A stretch of DNA of 64,000 nt from Blastococcus mobilis (GCF_900188025.1 NZ_FZNO01000004.1:62001-126000); one strand, 5' to 3'; shown: positions 41,282-51,000, counted from the stretch's first letter. Numbers and translations are program-made. Notes: a model not told the origin generated them from the sequence alone.

Positions 41282-41305
41282 GCGCCGCCCAGGAGCGGGC
41301 GGCGC
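41282..41305 (+). terminator. Hairpin between ohrR and ohr
   Basis: GCGCCGCCC and GGGCGGCGC (9-bp perfect stem, 6-base loop) lie in the 83-base gap between the repressor and the peroxidase gene. It could attenuate or stabilise the downstream message. Confidence 0.55.
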
Positions 41306-41324
41306 CCGGCCCGGAAGAAGGCCC

Positions 41325-41765
41325 ATGGCTACTCGCACCGCACGCACCGCCTGGAACGGCACCCTGCAGGACGGCTCCGGACAGGTGGAGCTCTCCAGCT
41401 CCAAGCTCGGCACCTACGAGGTCTCCTGGCCCAAGCGCACGTCCGACGAGGCCGACGGCACCACCAGCCCCGAGGAGCTCATCGCGGCCTCGCACTCCGC
41501 CTGCTTCTCCATGGCCATGTCGGGCGAGATCGCCAAGGCGGGCGGCACCCCCCAGGCACTGGAAGTCACCGCCGACGTCGGTTTCGGCCCCGACAAGGAA
41601 GGCGGCGGCTTCATGATCACGGGCATCAAGCTCACCGTGCGGGGCGAGGTCGACGGCCTCGACGCTGCCGGCTTCGAGAAGGCGGCCCAGGCCGCCAAGG
41701 TGGGCTGCCCCGTCAGCAAGGCGCTCACCGGCGTCGAGATCACGCTGGACGCCGCGCTCGACTGA
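41325..41765 (+). CDS. Organic hydroperoxide reductase, OsmC/Ohr family
   Basis: A 146-residue OsmC-fold peroxidase. Both redox cysteines are visible: SHSACFSMAMSGEIA (first, peroxidatic) and KVGCPVSKAL (second). The start MATRTARTAWNGTLQDGSGQ is typical. It reduces organic hydroperoxides with a lipoyl-type or other thiol donor. Its place beside ohrR shows its role and control. Sequence details are closer to the OsmC branch than to classic Ohr, so I leave the symbol open. Confidence 0.9.
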   Translation: MATRTARTAWNGTLQDGSGQVELSSSKLGTYEVSWPKRTSDEADGTTSPEELIAASHSACFSMAMSGEIAKAGGTPQALEVTADVGFGPDKEGGGFMITGIKLTVRGEVDGLDAAGFEKAAQAAKVGCPVSKALTGVEITLDAALD

Positions 41766-41880
41766 AAGAGGACCCCCTCCTCCCACCCTCGGTGAAGGAC
41801 CCTCTCCCCGAGCCCTTCGCACCCTCAGGGCACGCCAGGAGAGGGCCGACCCGGGAAGGGCCACGGGTGCGACGACGGCT

Positions 41881-41898
41881 CGGCCCCCGGCGGGGCCG
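41881..41898. terminator. Hairpin between ohr and the MFS exporter
   Basis: CGGCCCC (41881-41887) and GGGGCCG (41892-41898) pair around a 4-base loop in the 156-base gap between convergent genes. Nothing else is seen in that gap. Confidence 0.55.
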
Positions 41899-41921
41899 GG
41901 ACGTCGTCGTGGTGAGGTCGG

Positions 41922-43580
41922 TCAGGAGGCGACCGGCGCCTCCGCCTCCTCGCGGAGTCGCTCCTCGCCGCTGCGAGTGCTCAGGGCCACCTCGCGGATG
42001 AAGAAGATCGCCACAGCGGCCACCACCGCGATCACCGCGGAGACCAGGAAGACCCGGCCGGTCGCATCGCCGTAGGAGACGCGGATCAGGGCCTGGACGG
42101 CCGGCGGGGCGTCTGCCAGGTCCGCCAGGCCGACGCCCCCGGAGCCCTGGGCGACCGCCGCACCACCCGGCGTGCCCGCGAGCCCCTCGGCGATGAGGTG
42201 ACCGACCCGACTGCTGAGCACGGCGCCCAGCACGGAGACACCGATCGTGCCGCCGAGGCTGCGGAAGAAGGCCACGGCGGAGCTCGCCGCACCCAGGTCG
42301 GTGGCCGCCACGGTGTTCTGCACGGCCAGGACGAGGTTCTGCATGGTCATGCCGATGCCGACGCCGAGCACGAAGAGGAACACGCCGAGCACGACCATGT
42401 CGGTCTGGTGGTCGACCACCGACAGCAGACCCAATGCCACGACGACGAGCACGGAGCCCGCGACCAGGTATCGCTTCCATCGGCCGGTGCGGGTGATCAG
42501 GATGCCCGAGACCGTGGAGGACAGCAGCAGGCCGGCGACCATCGGGATGGTCAGCAACCCGGCCGCCGTGGGCGAGTAGCCGCGGGCGACCTGCAGGTAC
42601 TGCCCGAGGAAGACCGACGAACCGAACATCGCCACACCGATCGCGATGCTGGCGATGATCGCCAGGGTGGTCGTGCGGTCGCGGAAGAGCCGGAGCGGGA
42701 CGATCGGCTCCTTGGCCCTCGTCTCGGTCACGACGAAGGCGACGACGGCCGCGACGCCACCGGCGAGGAACAGCCCCGTCTCGGTGGAGGCCCAGGCGAA
42801 GCTGTTGCCGGCCAGGGTGACCCAGATGAGCAGCGTCGAGACCGCGGCGGTGAGGAAGGCTGCGCCGAGGTAGTCGATGTGCACCTCGCGCTTGGTCACC
42901 GGCAGGTGCAGCGTGCGCTGCAGTAGCACGAGCGCGACGACGGCGAACGGGACGCCGACGTAGAAGACCGAGCGCCACCCGAGCCAGCTGGTGTCGACCA
43001 TCAGGCCGCCCAGCAGCGGCCCGCCGACGGTTGCCACGGCCATCACGCTGCCGAGCAGCCCCGCGTACCTGCCCCGCTCCCGCGGGCTGATCATCGCCGC
43101 CATCGCGATCTGCACCAGCGCCTGCAGACCGCCGAGGCCCAGGCCCTGCAGCACGCGCCAGGCGATCAGCGTCTCCACCGACTGCGCGAGCCCCGCCAGC
43201 ATCGAGCCGACGATGAAGATCACGATCGACAGCTGGATGAGCATCTTCTTGCTGAACAGGTCGGCGAGCTTGCCCCAGATCGGCGTCGAGGCCGTGGACG
43301 ACAGCAGGGTCGCGGTGACCACCCAGGTGTACTGCCCCTGCGTGCCGCGTAGGTCGGCGATGATCGTGGGCAGGGCGTTGGCGACGACGGTCGAGGCGAG
43401 GAACGCCACGAACATCGCCAGAAGCATCCCCGACAGCGCCGAGAGGATCTCCCGGTGCGTCATCTGCCCCTGCTGCTCGACGGGCGCCTGGTCGGCGACG
43501 GCCGCGACCGCAGTCGGGCGTCGGAGGGTGCTGCTCACGTTTCTCCTGATGTTCTGGGAAGCGGAAGGTCCCGTCGTCAT
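41922..43580 (-). CDS. DHA2-family MFS drug exporter (EmrB/QacA type)
   Basis: A 552-residue, 14-segment exporter. Family motifs are visible: ALPTIIADLRGTQGQYTWVVTA, WGKLADLFSKKMLI (motif A), IAWRVLQGLGLGG (motif B) and GSVMAVATVGGPLLGGLMVD (motif C of exporters). ATG 43580 overlaps the marR stop (ATGA), indicating coupled translation. GTG 43538, with AGGAG 4 bases upstream, is an alternative that shortens the protein by 14 residues. It probably pumps out hydrophobic drugs or a metabolite that also binds the MarR regulator. Confidence 0.9.
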   Translation of the reverse strand: MTTGPSASQNIRRNVSSTLRRPTAVAAVADQAPVEQQGQMTHREILSALSGMLLAMFVAFLASTVVANALPTIIADLRGTQGQYTWVVTATLLSSTASTPIWGKLADLFSKKMLIQLSIVIFIVGSMLAGLAQSVETLIAWRVLQGLGLGGLQALVQIAMAAMISPRERGRYAGLLGSVMAVATVGGPLLGGLMVDTSWLGWRSVFYVGVPFAVVALVLLQRTLHLPVTKREVHIDYLGAAFLTAAVSTLLIWVTLAGNSFAWASTETGLFLAGGVAAVVAFVVTETRAKEPIVPLRLFRDRTTTLAIIASIAIGVAMFGSSVFLGQYLQVARGYSPTAAGLLTIPMVAGLLLSSTVSGILITRTGRWKRYLVAGSVLVVVALGLLSVVDHQTDMVVLGVFLFVLGVGIGMTMQNLVLAVQNTVAATDLGAASSAVAFFRSLGGTIGVSVLGAVLSSRVGHLIAEGLAGTPGGAAVAQGSGGVGLADLADAPPAVQALIRVSYGDATGRVFLVSAVIAVVAAVAIFFIREVALSTRSGEERLREEAEAPVAS

Positions 43581-44065
43581 CGCGGCGCGGGCACCGCTGC
43601 CCGGTCCGTTCCGTGCGGAACGCCGGCCGTCTCGAGGTCGCTCACGAGCCGGTCGAGAAGGCCGGTGAGGGTGTGGGCGTCGTCCTCGTCCCAGCCGGCC
43701 AGGGCGCCGAGCGCCCAGTCCGCCCGCAGCGCGCGGGTAGCGGTGAGCGCGTCGGCGCCGGCGGGGGTGAGGCTGAGCAGGCTGGCCCGGCCGTCCTTCG
43801 GGTCAGGACGCCGCTCGACGTGGCCGCACCGCTCGAGGACGGCGATCTGCCGACTCGCGACGGAGACGTCGATCCCGGCTCGCGCCGCGAGGTCACTGCT
43901 GCGCTGGGCACCGTCCTGCTCGAGCGGCAGGAGGAGCGCCCAGCCGAAGGAGGGCAGGTCGCCGTAGAGCTGGGCCGCGGCCCGTGAGCTGATGCGTCGG
44001 CCGGTGCGGACGAGCTGGGCGATGCTCGCCGTCAGCCGGTCCCGGGTCTCCGGGCTGATGGGCAT
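43577..44065 (-). CDS. MarR-family repressor of the exporter operon
   Basis: A 162-residue winged-helix regulator from ATG 44065 (MPISPETRDRLTASI), with AAGGA 7 bases upstream. The DNA-binding part includes SSDLAARAGIDVSVASRQIAVLERCG and the wing RRPDPKDGRASLLSLTPAG. It is the first gene of a two-gene operon with the exporter. A long inverted repeat overlapping its promoter (44087-44128) indicates autorepression relieved by a ligand. It differs clearly from the OhrR-type regulator nearby. Confidence 0.9.
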   Translation of the reverse strand: MPISPETRDRLTASIAQLVRTGRRISSRAAAQLYGDLPSFGWALLLPLEQDGAQRSSDLAARAGIDVSVASRQIAVLERCGHVERRPDPKDGRASLLSLTPAGADALTATRALRADWALGALAGWDEDDAHTLTGLLDRLVSDLETAGVPHGTDRAAVPAPR

Positions 44066-44086
44066 GAGGAGTCCTTGCGTCGATGC

Positions 44087-44128
44087 TTGCAGACCGCAAC
44101 CATATGCCTGGTTGGTTGCGGTCAGCAA
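44087..44128 (-). promoter_or_regulatory. Promoter with a 16-bp-arm MarR operator
   Basis: Arms 44087-44102 and 44113-44128 match at 15 of 16 positions around a 10-base spacer (words TTGC, GACCGCAACCA). On the minus strand a TTGCTG -35 (44123-44128) and ATATGG -10 (44100-44105), 17 bases apart, lie inside the repeat. Binding would block RNA polymerase. It sits 22 bases upstream of the marR start. Confidence 0.8.
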
Positions 44129-44188
44129 CAAAATGCACGGTGTCGGGCATCACCGACGTCAGCAGGTGTCCGACGCCCGCGCAGGATC

Positions 44189-44884
44189 TCAGGCCGGAGG
44201 GACGGGGGCGGGCCGGTCGCGGCCGGCCGTCAGCTCCGCCGCCAGCGCGGCAGCCGCGGACCGGAGGAGGGACACGACGCGGGGCACGGCGTCCATGGCC
44301 ATCCGCCCCTCCGGCCCCGACACCGAGATGGCGGCGGCCGGCGCGCCTCCGGGCACGGGGACGGCGACGCAGCGCACGCCCTCCTCCTCCTCCCCGTCGT
44401 CGAGTGCGTAACCCTGCGCAGCCACCCGGTGCAACTGGGACAGCAGGGCGTCCGGGTCGGTCAAGGTCCGGGGTGTCCGCGAGGGCATACCCGCCCGGGC
44501 CAGCACCTCCCGGACGCCGTCGTCGGGCAGCCCGGCCAGCAGCACCTTGCCCACGCCGGTGCAGTGGAGGTGGACCCGGCGGCCGACCTCGGTGAACATG
44601 CGCATCGAGTGCCGGGAGGGCACCTGCGCCGCGTAGACGACGCGGTCGCCGTCCAGCATCGCGAGGTTGGCGGTCTCCCCGACCGCGTCGACCAGCGCGG
44701 ACAGGTGCGGCCGCGCCCACGTCGCGAGGGTCTGTGAGGCGATCTCCCCGAGGTGGATCAGCCGGGGGCCCAAGACATAGCGGCGACTGGGCAGCTGACG
44801 CACGTAGCCGCGGGTCACCAGCGTCCGCACCAGCCGGTGGATGCTCGACAGCGGCATTCCGCTCTCGTGCGCGAGCCGGGCCGC
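44189..44884 (-). pseudogene. IclR-family regulator lacking its 5' end
   Basis: The effector-binding domain (HLSALVDAVGETANLAML, GRRVHLHCTGVGKVLLAG, GVRCVAVPVPGGAPAAAIS) and the second half of the winged helix (ARLAHESGMPLSSIHRLVRTLVTRGYV) are intact. Similarity stops at about 44880; the first 20-30 residues with the first helices of the DNA-binding domain are missing, and the sequence beyond is glcF coding on the other strand. The first in-frame ATG (44857) would give a 223-residue protein without a full DNA-binding domain. Such regulators usually control 2-hydroxyacid or aromatic-acid use. Truncated by a deletion or an assembly join. Confidence 0.75.
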
Positions 44885-46063
44885 GTCTACCTGATGAAGG
44901 CCGGGCTCGAGGGCGAGCCCATGACCGACTCGATGGTGCAGCACTTCGACGCCTGCCTGGGCTGCATGGCGTGTGTGACGGCCTGCCCGTCGGGCGTGCA
45001 GTACGACCGGCTGATCGAGGCGACCCGCGCACAGATCGAGCGCAACCACGACCGCTCTCCCGGCGACCGCGCGCTGCGCAGCGCGATCTTCGCCCTCTTC
45101 CCGTACAAGAGGCGGCTGCGCGCCCTCCGGGGACCGCTGCGCGCCTACCAGCGCAGCGGGCTGCCGCGGCTGCTCCGGCGCACCCGGCTGCTCGAGCGGT
45201 TCGCCCCGAAACTCGCTGCGATGGAGAGCCTGGCGCCGCCCCTGGGCAAGCGGGAGCGGGTGCCGGCCCGGGTGCCGGCCGTGGGGCAGCGCCGGGCCGT
45301 GGTGGGTCTGCTCACCGGCTGCGTGCAGGGCGAGTTCTTCCCCGGCGTCAACTCGGCCAGCGCCCGCGTGCTGGCGGCCGAGGGCTGCGACGTCATCGTG
45401 CCGCCGTCCCAGGGCTGCTGCGGGGCACTGTCGGTGCACAACGGCCGCGAGCCCGAGGCCCAGGCCTTCGCCCGCGCCACGGTCGACGTGTTCGAGGCGG
45501 CGGGGGTGGACACCGTCGTGGTGAACGCCGCCGGTTGCGGATCGAGCATGAAGGAGTACGCCGAGCTGCTCGCGGACGACCCGGACTACGCCGAGCGGGC
45601 CCGGGAGTTCTCCGCGAAGGTCCGCGACATCTCGGAGTTCCTCGCCGAGCTCGGCACCGTGGCCGAACGGCACCCGCTCGCGGTCAGCATCGCCTACCAC
45701 GATGCCTGCCACCTGGCGCACGCCCAGGGCGTCCGGAGCCAGCCCCGCGCATTGCTGAGCGAGATCCCGGGCCTGGAGATCCGTGAGATCGCCGATGCCG
45801 CCATCTGCTGCGGGTCGGCCGGGATCTGGAACGTCCTCAACCCCGAGCCCGCGCGGGAACTGGGCGACCGGAAGGCCAGCAACATCGTCGCGACCGGGGC
45901 GTCGCTCCTGGTCACGGCCAATCCCGGCTGCCTCATGCAGGTGGCGGCGTCCCTCGACCGGCAGGGCGCCCGGGTCGGCATGGCGCACACGATCGAGGTC
46001 CTCGACGCCTCCATCCGCGGCCTGCCGGTCTCCGCCCTGCGTGTCCCCGATCCCCTCCGCTGA
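44876..46063 (+). pseudogene. glcF: Glycolate oxidase iron-sulfur subunit (GlcF) lacking its 5' end
   Basis: About 395 residues of a GlcF/LutA-like protein. Similarity begins abruptly at GRVYLMKAGLEGEPMTD, which in the family follows the first 4Fe-4S motif, so the first cluster is missing. The second cluster CLGCMACVTACPSGV and the two CCG domains (GCCGAL, DACHLAHAQGV, CCGSAGIWNVLNP) are present, and the frame is open to 46063. The 5' end abuts the equally truncated iclR. ATG 44894 could start a product with one cluster. A lactate permease follows 69 bases later, so this was a lactate/glycolate-use operon. Confidence 0.8.
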
Positions 46064-46132
46064 GCCCACCGCTCAGGCGGGGTGAGCACCACCCGTCCCA
46101 CGTCCACGCCTCACGCCGAAGTGAGAAGGCCG

Positions 46133-47911
46133 ATGTTCGAACAGGTACTCGCCCCGGTAGCCGGGTCGCTAGGGCTCAGCGCGCTCTGCGCGGCCATCCC
46201 GCTGGTCACCCTCTTCGTGCTCCTGGGGGTGATGAAGGTCAAGGCCTGGATCGCGGGGCTGGTCTCCCTGGGCGTCGCCATGGTGGTGGCTGTCCTGTTC
46301 TTCTCCATGCCCGTCGGCCAGACCCTGCTGTCGGCCACCGAGGGGGCCGCCTTCGGCTTCTTCCCCATCCTCTGGATCGTCATCAACGCGATCTGGGTCT
46401 ACAACCTCACGGTCTCCAGCGGCCACTTCGACGTCCTGCGCCGCTCGTTCGCCAAGGTGAGCCCTGACCAGCGCATCCAGGCGATCATCATCGCCTTCTG
46501 CTTCGGCGCGCTGCTGGAGGCGCTGGCCGGCTTCGGGACCCCCGTGGCCATCACCGTCGTCATGCTCATGGCGATGGGCTTCAAGCCGCTCAAGGCGGCC
46601 GCGGTGTCGCTGATCGCCAACACCGCGCCCGTCGCCTACGGCGCCCTCGCCACGCCGATCATCACCCTGGCGACCGTGACCTCGGGCGTGAACGACGACC
46701 CGCGCCTGAACGTGGACACCCTCGGCGCGATGGTCGGGCGGCAGACGCCGATCCTCGCTGTCATCGTCCCGCTGGTGCTCGTCCTCGTCGTCGACGGGAA
46801 GCGCGGTGTCCGTCAGACCTGGCTGCCGGCGCTCGTCGCGGGGCTCTCCTTCGGCGTCGCCCAGTTCGTCGCCTCCAACTACATCTCGGTGCCGCTCGCC
46901 GACATCGTCGCCGCGCTGGCTTCAGCGGCTGCTGTCGTGGCGCTGCTCCGGGTGTGGAGGCCCTCCGAATCCCCTGACCTCGCCGAGCCCGCACACGCGA
47001 CCGCGGCCGCCGGGGGAACGGGCGCGACCACCGAGGAGACCCTCGCGGGCGGTCCCGGCGACCAGCGGGCGCGCGACCGGGGAGCGCCGCGCCCGGGCTA
47101 CGCCGGCAGCTCCGGCGGACCGGCCGACCCCGACGTGTCCTCCGGCGCAGGCCGCTCCGACGGCGGTGGCGAGGTCTTCAAGGCCTACGCCCCGTACCTG
47201 ATCATCATCGTGATCTTCTCGCTGGCCAACCTCGGCCCGGTGAAGACCGCCCTGGCGGAGGCTCCGTGGACGATCAAGTTCCCGTGGCTGGGACTCAACG
47301 TGTTCGCACCCGGTGCCGACGAGCCCCTGGCGTCGACCACCTTCACGTTCAACTGGTTGCCGGCCGCTGGCACCCTGATGATCTTCGCGGGCATCCTCAC
47401 CGCGCTGGTGCTGAGGGTGTCGCCGGGCCGGGCGTTCAAGGCCTACATCGACACCTACAAGGAACTCAAGTGGGCCATCGTCACGGTGATGGCCGTGCTG
47501 GCCCTGGCGTACGTCATGAACCAGTCGGGCCAGACGACCACGCTGGGCGCGTTCCTCGCCCAGACCGGGAACTTCTTCGTCTTCCTGTCCCCCATCCTCG
47601 GGTGGATCGGGGTGGCGGTGACCGGGTCGGACACCTCGGCCAACGCGCTCTTCGGCGCCCTGCAGGTGCAGACCGCGGCCCAGGCCGGGTTGGACCCGGT
47701 GCTCCTCGCGGCGGCCAACACGTCCGGTGGGGTCATGGGCAAGATGGTCAGCCCGCAGAACCTGGCGATCGCGGCGGCCGCCGTCGGTATGGCGGGCAAG
47801 GAAGGGGAGCTGTTCCGCAAGGTGTTCGGCTGGAGCATCCTGCTCCTGCTGTTCATGTGCCTGATCGTGGTGCTCCAGGCGACCCCGGTGCTCGGCTGGA
47901 TGGTTCCCTGA
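46133..47911 (+). CDS. lldP: L-lactate / glycolate permease
   Basis: A 592-residue member of the LctP family from ATG 46133, with GAGAAGG just upstream. Typical segments are FGFFPILWIVINAIWVYNLTV, CFGALLEALAGFGTPVAIT, LIANTAPVAYGALATPI and the C-terminal GVAVTGSDTSANALFGALQ with ANTSGGVMGKMVSPQNLAIA. A Gly/Asp-rich hydrophilic loop of about 60 residues (from about 305) is longer than in enterobacterial LldP. It imports lactate or glycolate with protons. It is intact although the neighbouring oxidase subunit and regulator are truncated. Confidence 0.93.
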   Translation: MFEQVLAPVAGSLGLSALCAAIPLVTLFVLLGVMKVKAWIAGLVSLGVAMVVAVLFFSMPVGQTLLSATEGAAFGFFPILWIVINAIWVYNLTVSSGHFDVLRRSFAKVSPDQRIQAIIIAFCFGALLEALAGFGTPVAITVVMLMAMGFKPLKAAAVSLIANTAPVAYGALATPIITLATVTSGVNDDPRLNVDTLGAMVGRQTPILAVIVPLVLVLVVDGKRGVRQTWLPALVAGLSFGVAQFVASNYISVPLADIVAALASAAAVVALLRVWRPSESPDLAEPAHATAAAGGTGATTEETLAGGPGDQRARDRGAPRPGYAGSSGGPADPDVSSGAGRSDGGGEVFKAYAPYLIIIVIFSLANLGPVKTALAEAPWTIKFPWLGLNVFAPGADEPLASTTFTFNWLPAAGTLMIFAGILTALVLRVSPGRAFKAYIDTYKELKWAIVTVMAVLALAYVMNQSGQTTTLGAFLAQTGNFFVFLSPILGWIGVAVTGSDTSANALFGALQVQTAAQAGLDPVLLAAANTSGGVMGKMVSPQNLAIAAAAVGMAGKEGELFRKVFGWSILLLLFMCLIVVLQATPVLGWMVP

Positions 47912-48036
47912 GCGCCGGCCGGCGACGGGGAGGACCACTGCGCCGCACTCGCTCCCGGTTCTGCTGCACACGGTTGCCTCGGCGGGCCTGAGCGCCCGGC
48001 GCCTGCTCGGGGTCTTCGTGGAGCCGACGAGATCGG

Positions 48037-48062
48037 GCTCCGCAGCGGCGCTGCCGCGGAGC
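48037..48062. terminator. Hairpin between lldP and the hspR-linked marR
   Basis: GCTCCGC (48037-48043) pairs with GCGGAGC (48056-48062), with further pairing possible inside. It lies in the 187-base gap between convergent genes; nothing else is seen there. Confidence 0.55.
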
Positions 48063-48098
48063 GTGCTCACCCGCTTCCCCGGGGGCTGAGCCGACCGG

Positions 48099-48590
48099 TC
48101 AGGCGGGGCGCGGACCCCTGACCTCGGCCTCGCGGGCCTCACCGAGCCGGTTGAGCCGGGCGAGGAGCTCGGCCAGCGTCGCGACGTCCTCGGCCGGCCA
48201 GTCGTCGAGGTCGGCCTCCCAACGCACCCGCCGGGTCTCCCGGATCCGGGCGAGGCGGGCCGAGCCTTCCGCCGACGGGGTGAGGACCTGCGCGCGGCCG
48301 TCCACCGGGTCGGCGGCGCGGTCGACCAGCCCGAGGTCGACGAGGTGGGCCACCTGCCGGCTGACGGTGCTCTTGTCCAGGCCCAGCCGCGCCACCAGGT
48401 CGCCGGCCCGCAGCGGGCCGGCGTCCTCCAGCAGCGCGAGCAGCCCGTAGGCCGCACCGTCGAGGTCGGGATGCAGCTGACCGGCCAGCCGGGCGGAGAT
48501 GGCCCGGGCCCGGCGGAGGAGCAGGCCGATCTCGCGTTCCAGCCGGACGAACGCCTCGTGCTGGTCGACCCGGTCCGGGGGACCGCTCAC
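48099..48590 (-). CDS. MarR-family regulator coupled to hspR
   Basis: A 163-residue winged-helix protein from GTG 48590 ([18 protein letters not shown]), overlapping the hspR stop by 4 bases (GTGA). The helix-turn-helix (GDLVARLGLDKSTVSRQVAHLVDLG) and wing (DPVDGRAQVLTPSAEG) are clear; no reactive cysteine is seen. It is the last gene of the dnaK-grpE-dnaJ-hspR run, so its level would rise with heat shock. Its targets are unknown. Confidence 0.88.
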   Translation of the reverse strand: MSGPPDRVDQHEAFVRLEREIGLLLRRARAISARLAGQLHPDLDGAAYGLLALLEDAGPLRAGDLVARLGLDKSTVSRQVAHLVDLGLVDRAADPVDGRAQVLTPSAEGSARLARIRETRRVRWEADLDDWPAEDVATLAELLARLNRLGEAREAEVRGPRPA

Positions 48591-49024
48591 CGCTCGGCCC
48601 GCGGGCGCCAGACGACCAGGGCGGAGCTCTGCCGGTTCTGGGGCATCAGATCCCGCCGGTACCCGGCCGGAACGGCGGCCTCGGCCGCCATCCGCCGGGC
48701 CTCGGCCATGTCCAGGGCCTCCAGCAGCTCGTGCACCCGGGCCTGTAGCGCCTCCACCTGGGACTCCAGGTCGATGATCCGCTTGATGCCGGCCAGGTTG
48801 ACGCCGTCCTCCTGGGACAGCCGCTGCACCTCTCGCAGGAGGGCGACGTCCCGCGGGCTGTACCGCCGGCCGCCCCCCGGCGTGCGGCCCGGGCTGACCA
48901 GGCCGAGCCGGTCGTACTGGCGCAACGTCTGGGCGTGCATGCCGGCCAGCTCGGCCGCGACGGAGATGACGAAGACCGGGGCGTCCTCGGCGACGGAGCG
49001 CGTGGGGTCCTGCGCGCTGCTCAT
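48587..49024 (-). CDS. hspR: Heat-shock repressor HspR
   Basis: A 145-residue MerR-family repressor. The N-terminal winged helix [29 protein letters not shown] and [20 protein letters not shown] are diagnostic for HspR, followed by a coiled coil ([20 protein letters not shown]). It binds HAIR elements with DnaK as co-repressor and controls the dnaK operon and clpB; HAIR sites are present before both here. Its ATG overlaps dnaJ by 4 bases. Confidence 0.96.
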   Translation of the reverse strand: MSSAQDPTRSVAEDAPVFVISVAAELAGMHAQTLRQYDRLGLVSPGRTPGGGRRYSPRDVALLREVQRLSQEDGVNLAGIKRIIDLESQVEALQARVHELLEALDMAEARRMAAEAAVPAGYRRDLMPQNRQSSALVVWRPRAER

Positions 49025-50220
49025 CCCTCACCGCCCGCCTGCACCGCGGCGGTGATCTGCGGGCGCGGGTCCTCGTCCATCTCCTCGGCCAGGTTCTCGA
49101 GCGCCTTGCGCTGCGCGGGGGTCAGCCGCGCAGGCACGGCCACCTCGAGGGTGACCAGGAGGTCACCGGAGCGGCCCTTGCCCGGCACGCCCCGGCCCCG
49201 GACGCGGAGCGTGCGTCCGCTGGCGGTACCGGCCGGCACCTTGAGCGAGACGGTCCCGTCGAGGGTCGGCACGGTGATCGTCGTCCCGAGCGCCGCCTCG
49301 GCGAAGGTGATGGGGACCGTGAGCGTCAGGTCGTCGCCCTTGCGCCCGAACAACGGGTGCTCGGAGACGTGCACGACGACGAACAGGTCACCGGCCGGGC
49401 CGCCCCGCCGTCCCGGCGCCCCCTTGCCGGGCAGCCGGATGCGCTGCCCGTCCTTGACGCCGGCCGGGATCCGGACGGTGATGGTGCGGGTCTGGGTGGT
49501 GACCCCGTTGCCGCCGCAGGTGGGGCACGGGTCGTCGACGACCGAGCCGGTGCCGCGGCAGTTGCGACACGGCTCGGAGAACGCGAACGCCCCCTGGCTC
49601 CGGCTGGTCACGCCCGCCCCCTGGCACACCGGGCAGGTGTGCGGCGAGGTCCCGGGCTTGGCGCCACTGCCCGCGCAGGTCGGGCAGGTGCCCGGACTCT
49701 GCATGCGCAGCGGCACCGTCACGCCGAGCACGGCCTCGTCGAAGGAGAGCGTCGCCTCGGTCTCGACGTCCTGACCCCGCGCGGGTCCGGACGCCGCCTG
49801 GCTGCGGGCGCGGGCCCCACCCCCGGCGGCGCCGCCACTGAACAGCCCGCCGAGGAGGTCGCCGAGCCCGCCGGCACCACGCCCCCCGGCCGCGCCGGCC
49901 CCACCGAACAGGTCGCCGAGGTCGAACGGCTGGCCGCCGCCGCCGGGGAACCCGCCGGGGAAGCCACCAGGGCGTCCGCCGGCGCCGAACAGCCGACGGG
50001 CCTCGTCGTACTCCGCCCGGCGCTTGGTGTCGGACAGGACGTCGTAGGCCTCCGAGACGTCCTTGAAGCGGGCCTCGGCCTCGGAGTTGCCCGGGTTCTT
50101 GTCCGGGTGCAGTTCCGTGGCCAGCTTGCGGTAGGCCTTCTTGATCGCCGCCGCATCGGCGTCCTTGGGGACGCCCAACGCGGCGTAGTAGTCCTTCTCG
50201 ATGAAGTCCCGGGTGCTCAT
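49021..50220 (-). CDS. dnaJ: Chaperone DnaJ (type I)
   Basis: A 399-residue Hsp40 co-chaperone. The J domain ([23 protein letters not shown] in [10 protein letters not shown]), a Gly-rich linker (residues about 75-130), four zinc-binding CxxCxGxG-like repeats ([40 protein letters not shown]) and the substrate domain are all present. It stimulates DnaK's ATPase. This is the operon-linked DnaJ1 form of actinobacteria. It lies 34 bases after grpE. Confidence 0.96.
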   Translation of the reverse strand: MSTRDFIEKDYYAALGVPKDADAAAIKKAYRKLATELHPDKNPGNSEAEARFKDVSEAYDVLSDTKRRAEYDEARRLFGAGGRPGGFPGGFPGGGGQPFDLGDLFGGAGAAGGRGAGGLGDLLGGLFSGGAAGGGARARSQAASGPARGQDVETEATLSFDEAVLGVTVPLRMQSPGTCPTCAGSGAKPGTSPHTCPVCQGAGVTSRSQGAFAFSEPCRNCRGTGSVVDDPCPTCGGNGVTTQTRTITVRIPAGVKDGQRIRLPGKGAPGRRGGPAGDLFVVVHVSEHPLFGRKGDDLTLTVPITFAEAALGTTITVPTLDGTVSLKVPAGTASGRTLRVRGRGVPGKGRSGDLLVTLEVAVPARLTPAQRKALENLAEEMDEDPRPQITAAVQAGGEG

Positions 50221-50254
50221 CGGGCGCCCCCTCTCTGTCTGTCTGCCGTGCCGG

Positions 50255-51000
50255 TCAGCCGGCGGCGGGCTGGTCGTCCGGCGTGACCGGCTGGTCGTCG
50301 GTCGCGGGCTCGGCAGCCGGCACCGGCGACTCAGCCGACGCAGGCTCGGCAGCCGGCGCCGGCGACTCCGGCTCGGAGACGCCGACCATCGCCGTCCGGA
50401 GCACCCGGTCCCCGCGGCGGAAGCCCTGCCGCAGCACGGTGGTCGCCGTCGGAACGCTCACCTCCGGCGACGTGTCGTGGAGGACGGCCTCGTGCAGCGC
50501 CGGATCGAACGGGTCACCCGCTTGGCCGAAGGCCTCGACCCCGAGGCCGTCGAGCAGCCCGAGGATGCGGTCGGCCACCAGCTTGAACCCGCCGGTGAGC
50601 TCGTCGTGGTCCCGGGCCCGCTCGATGTCGTCGACGATCGGGAACAGCTGCGCGGCGAAGCGCTCGGCGGCCTGGTCCACCACCAGTGCCCGGTCGCGGT
50701 CGACCCGCCGCCGGTAGTTGGCGTACTCGGCCGTGACCCGCTGCAGGTCCTCCGTTCGCTCGGCCAGCTGCTTCCCCAGGTCGCCGTCGGGGGCGGACTG
50801 GCCGGGCACCGACTCCTCGGCGACCGGCGTCTCGTGCTCGCTCATCTGTTCCTCTCGGACCGCTGTGTCTCGGGCGGTGGGGCCGGGGGTGGTGCCGGCC
50901 GGCTGCTCGCCGGCCGGCACCCGAACCGTGCCCGTGGTCGGATCGATGCGCCGCTTGTCGCGGATCACGACCCGCGGCGCATCCTCGTCCCGGGGGGCGG

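Noticed and set aside
44753-44893. N-terminal extension of glcF
   Set aside because: It is antisense to iclR and shows no similarity to GlcF; the first cluster motif is absent.
46082-46132. Earlier start for lldP
   Set aside because: ATG 46133 has a GAGAAGG site and gives the family N-terminus; upstream residues are not conserved-looking.
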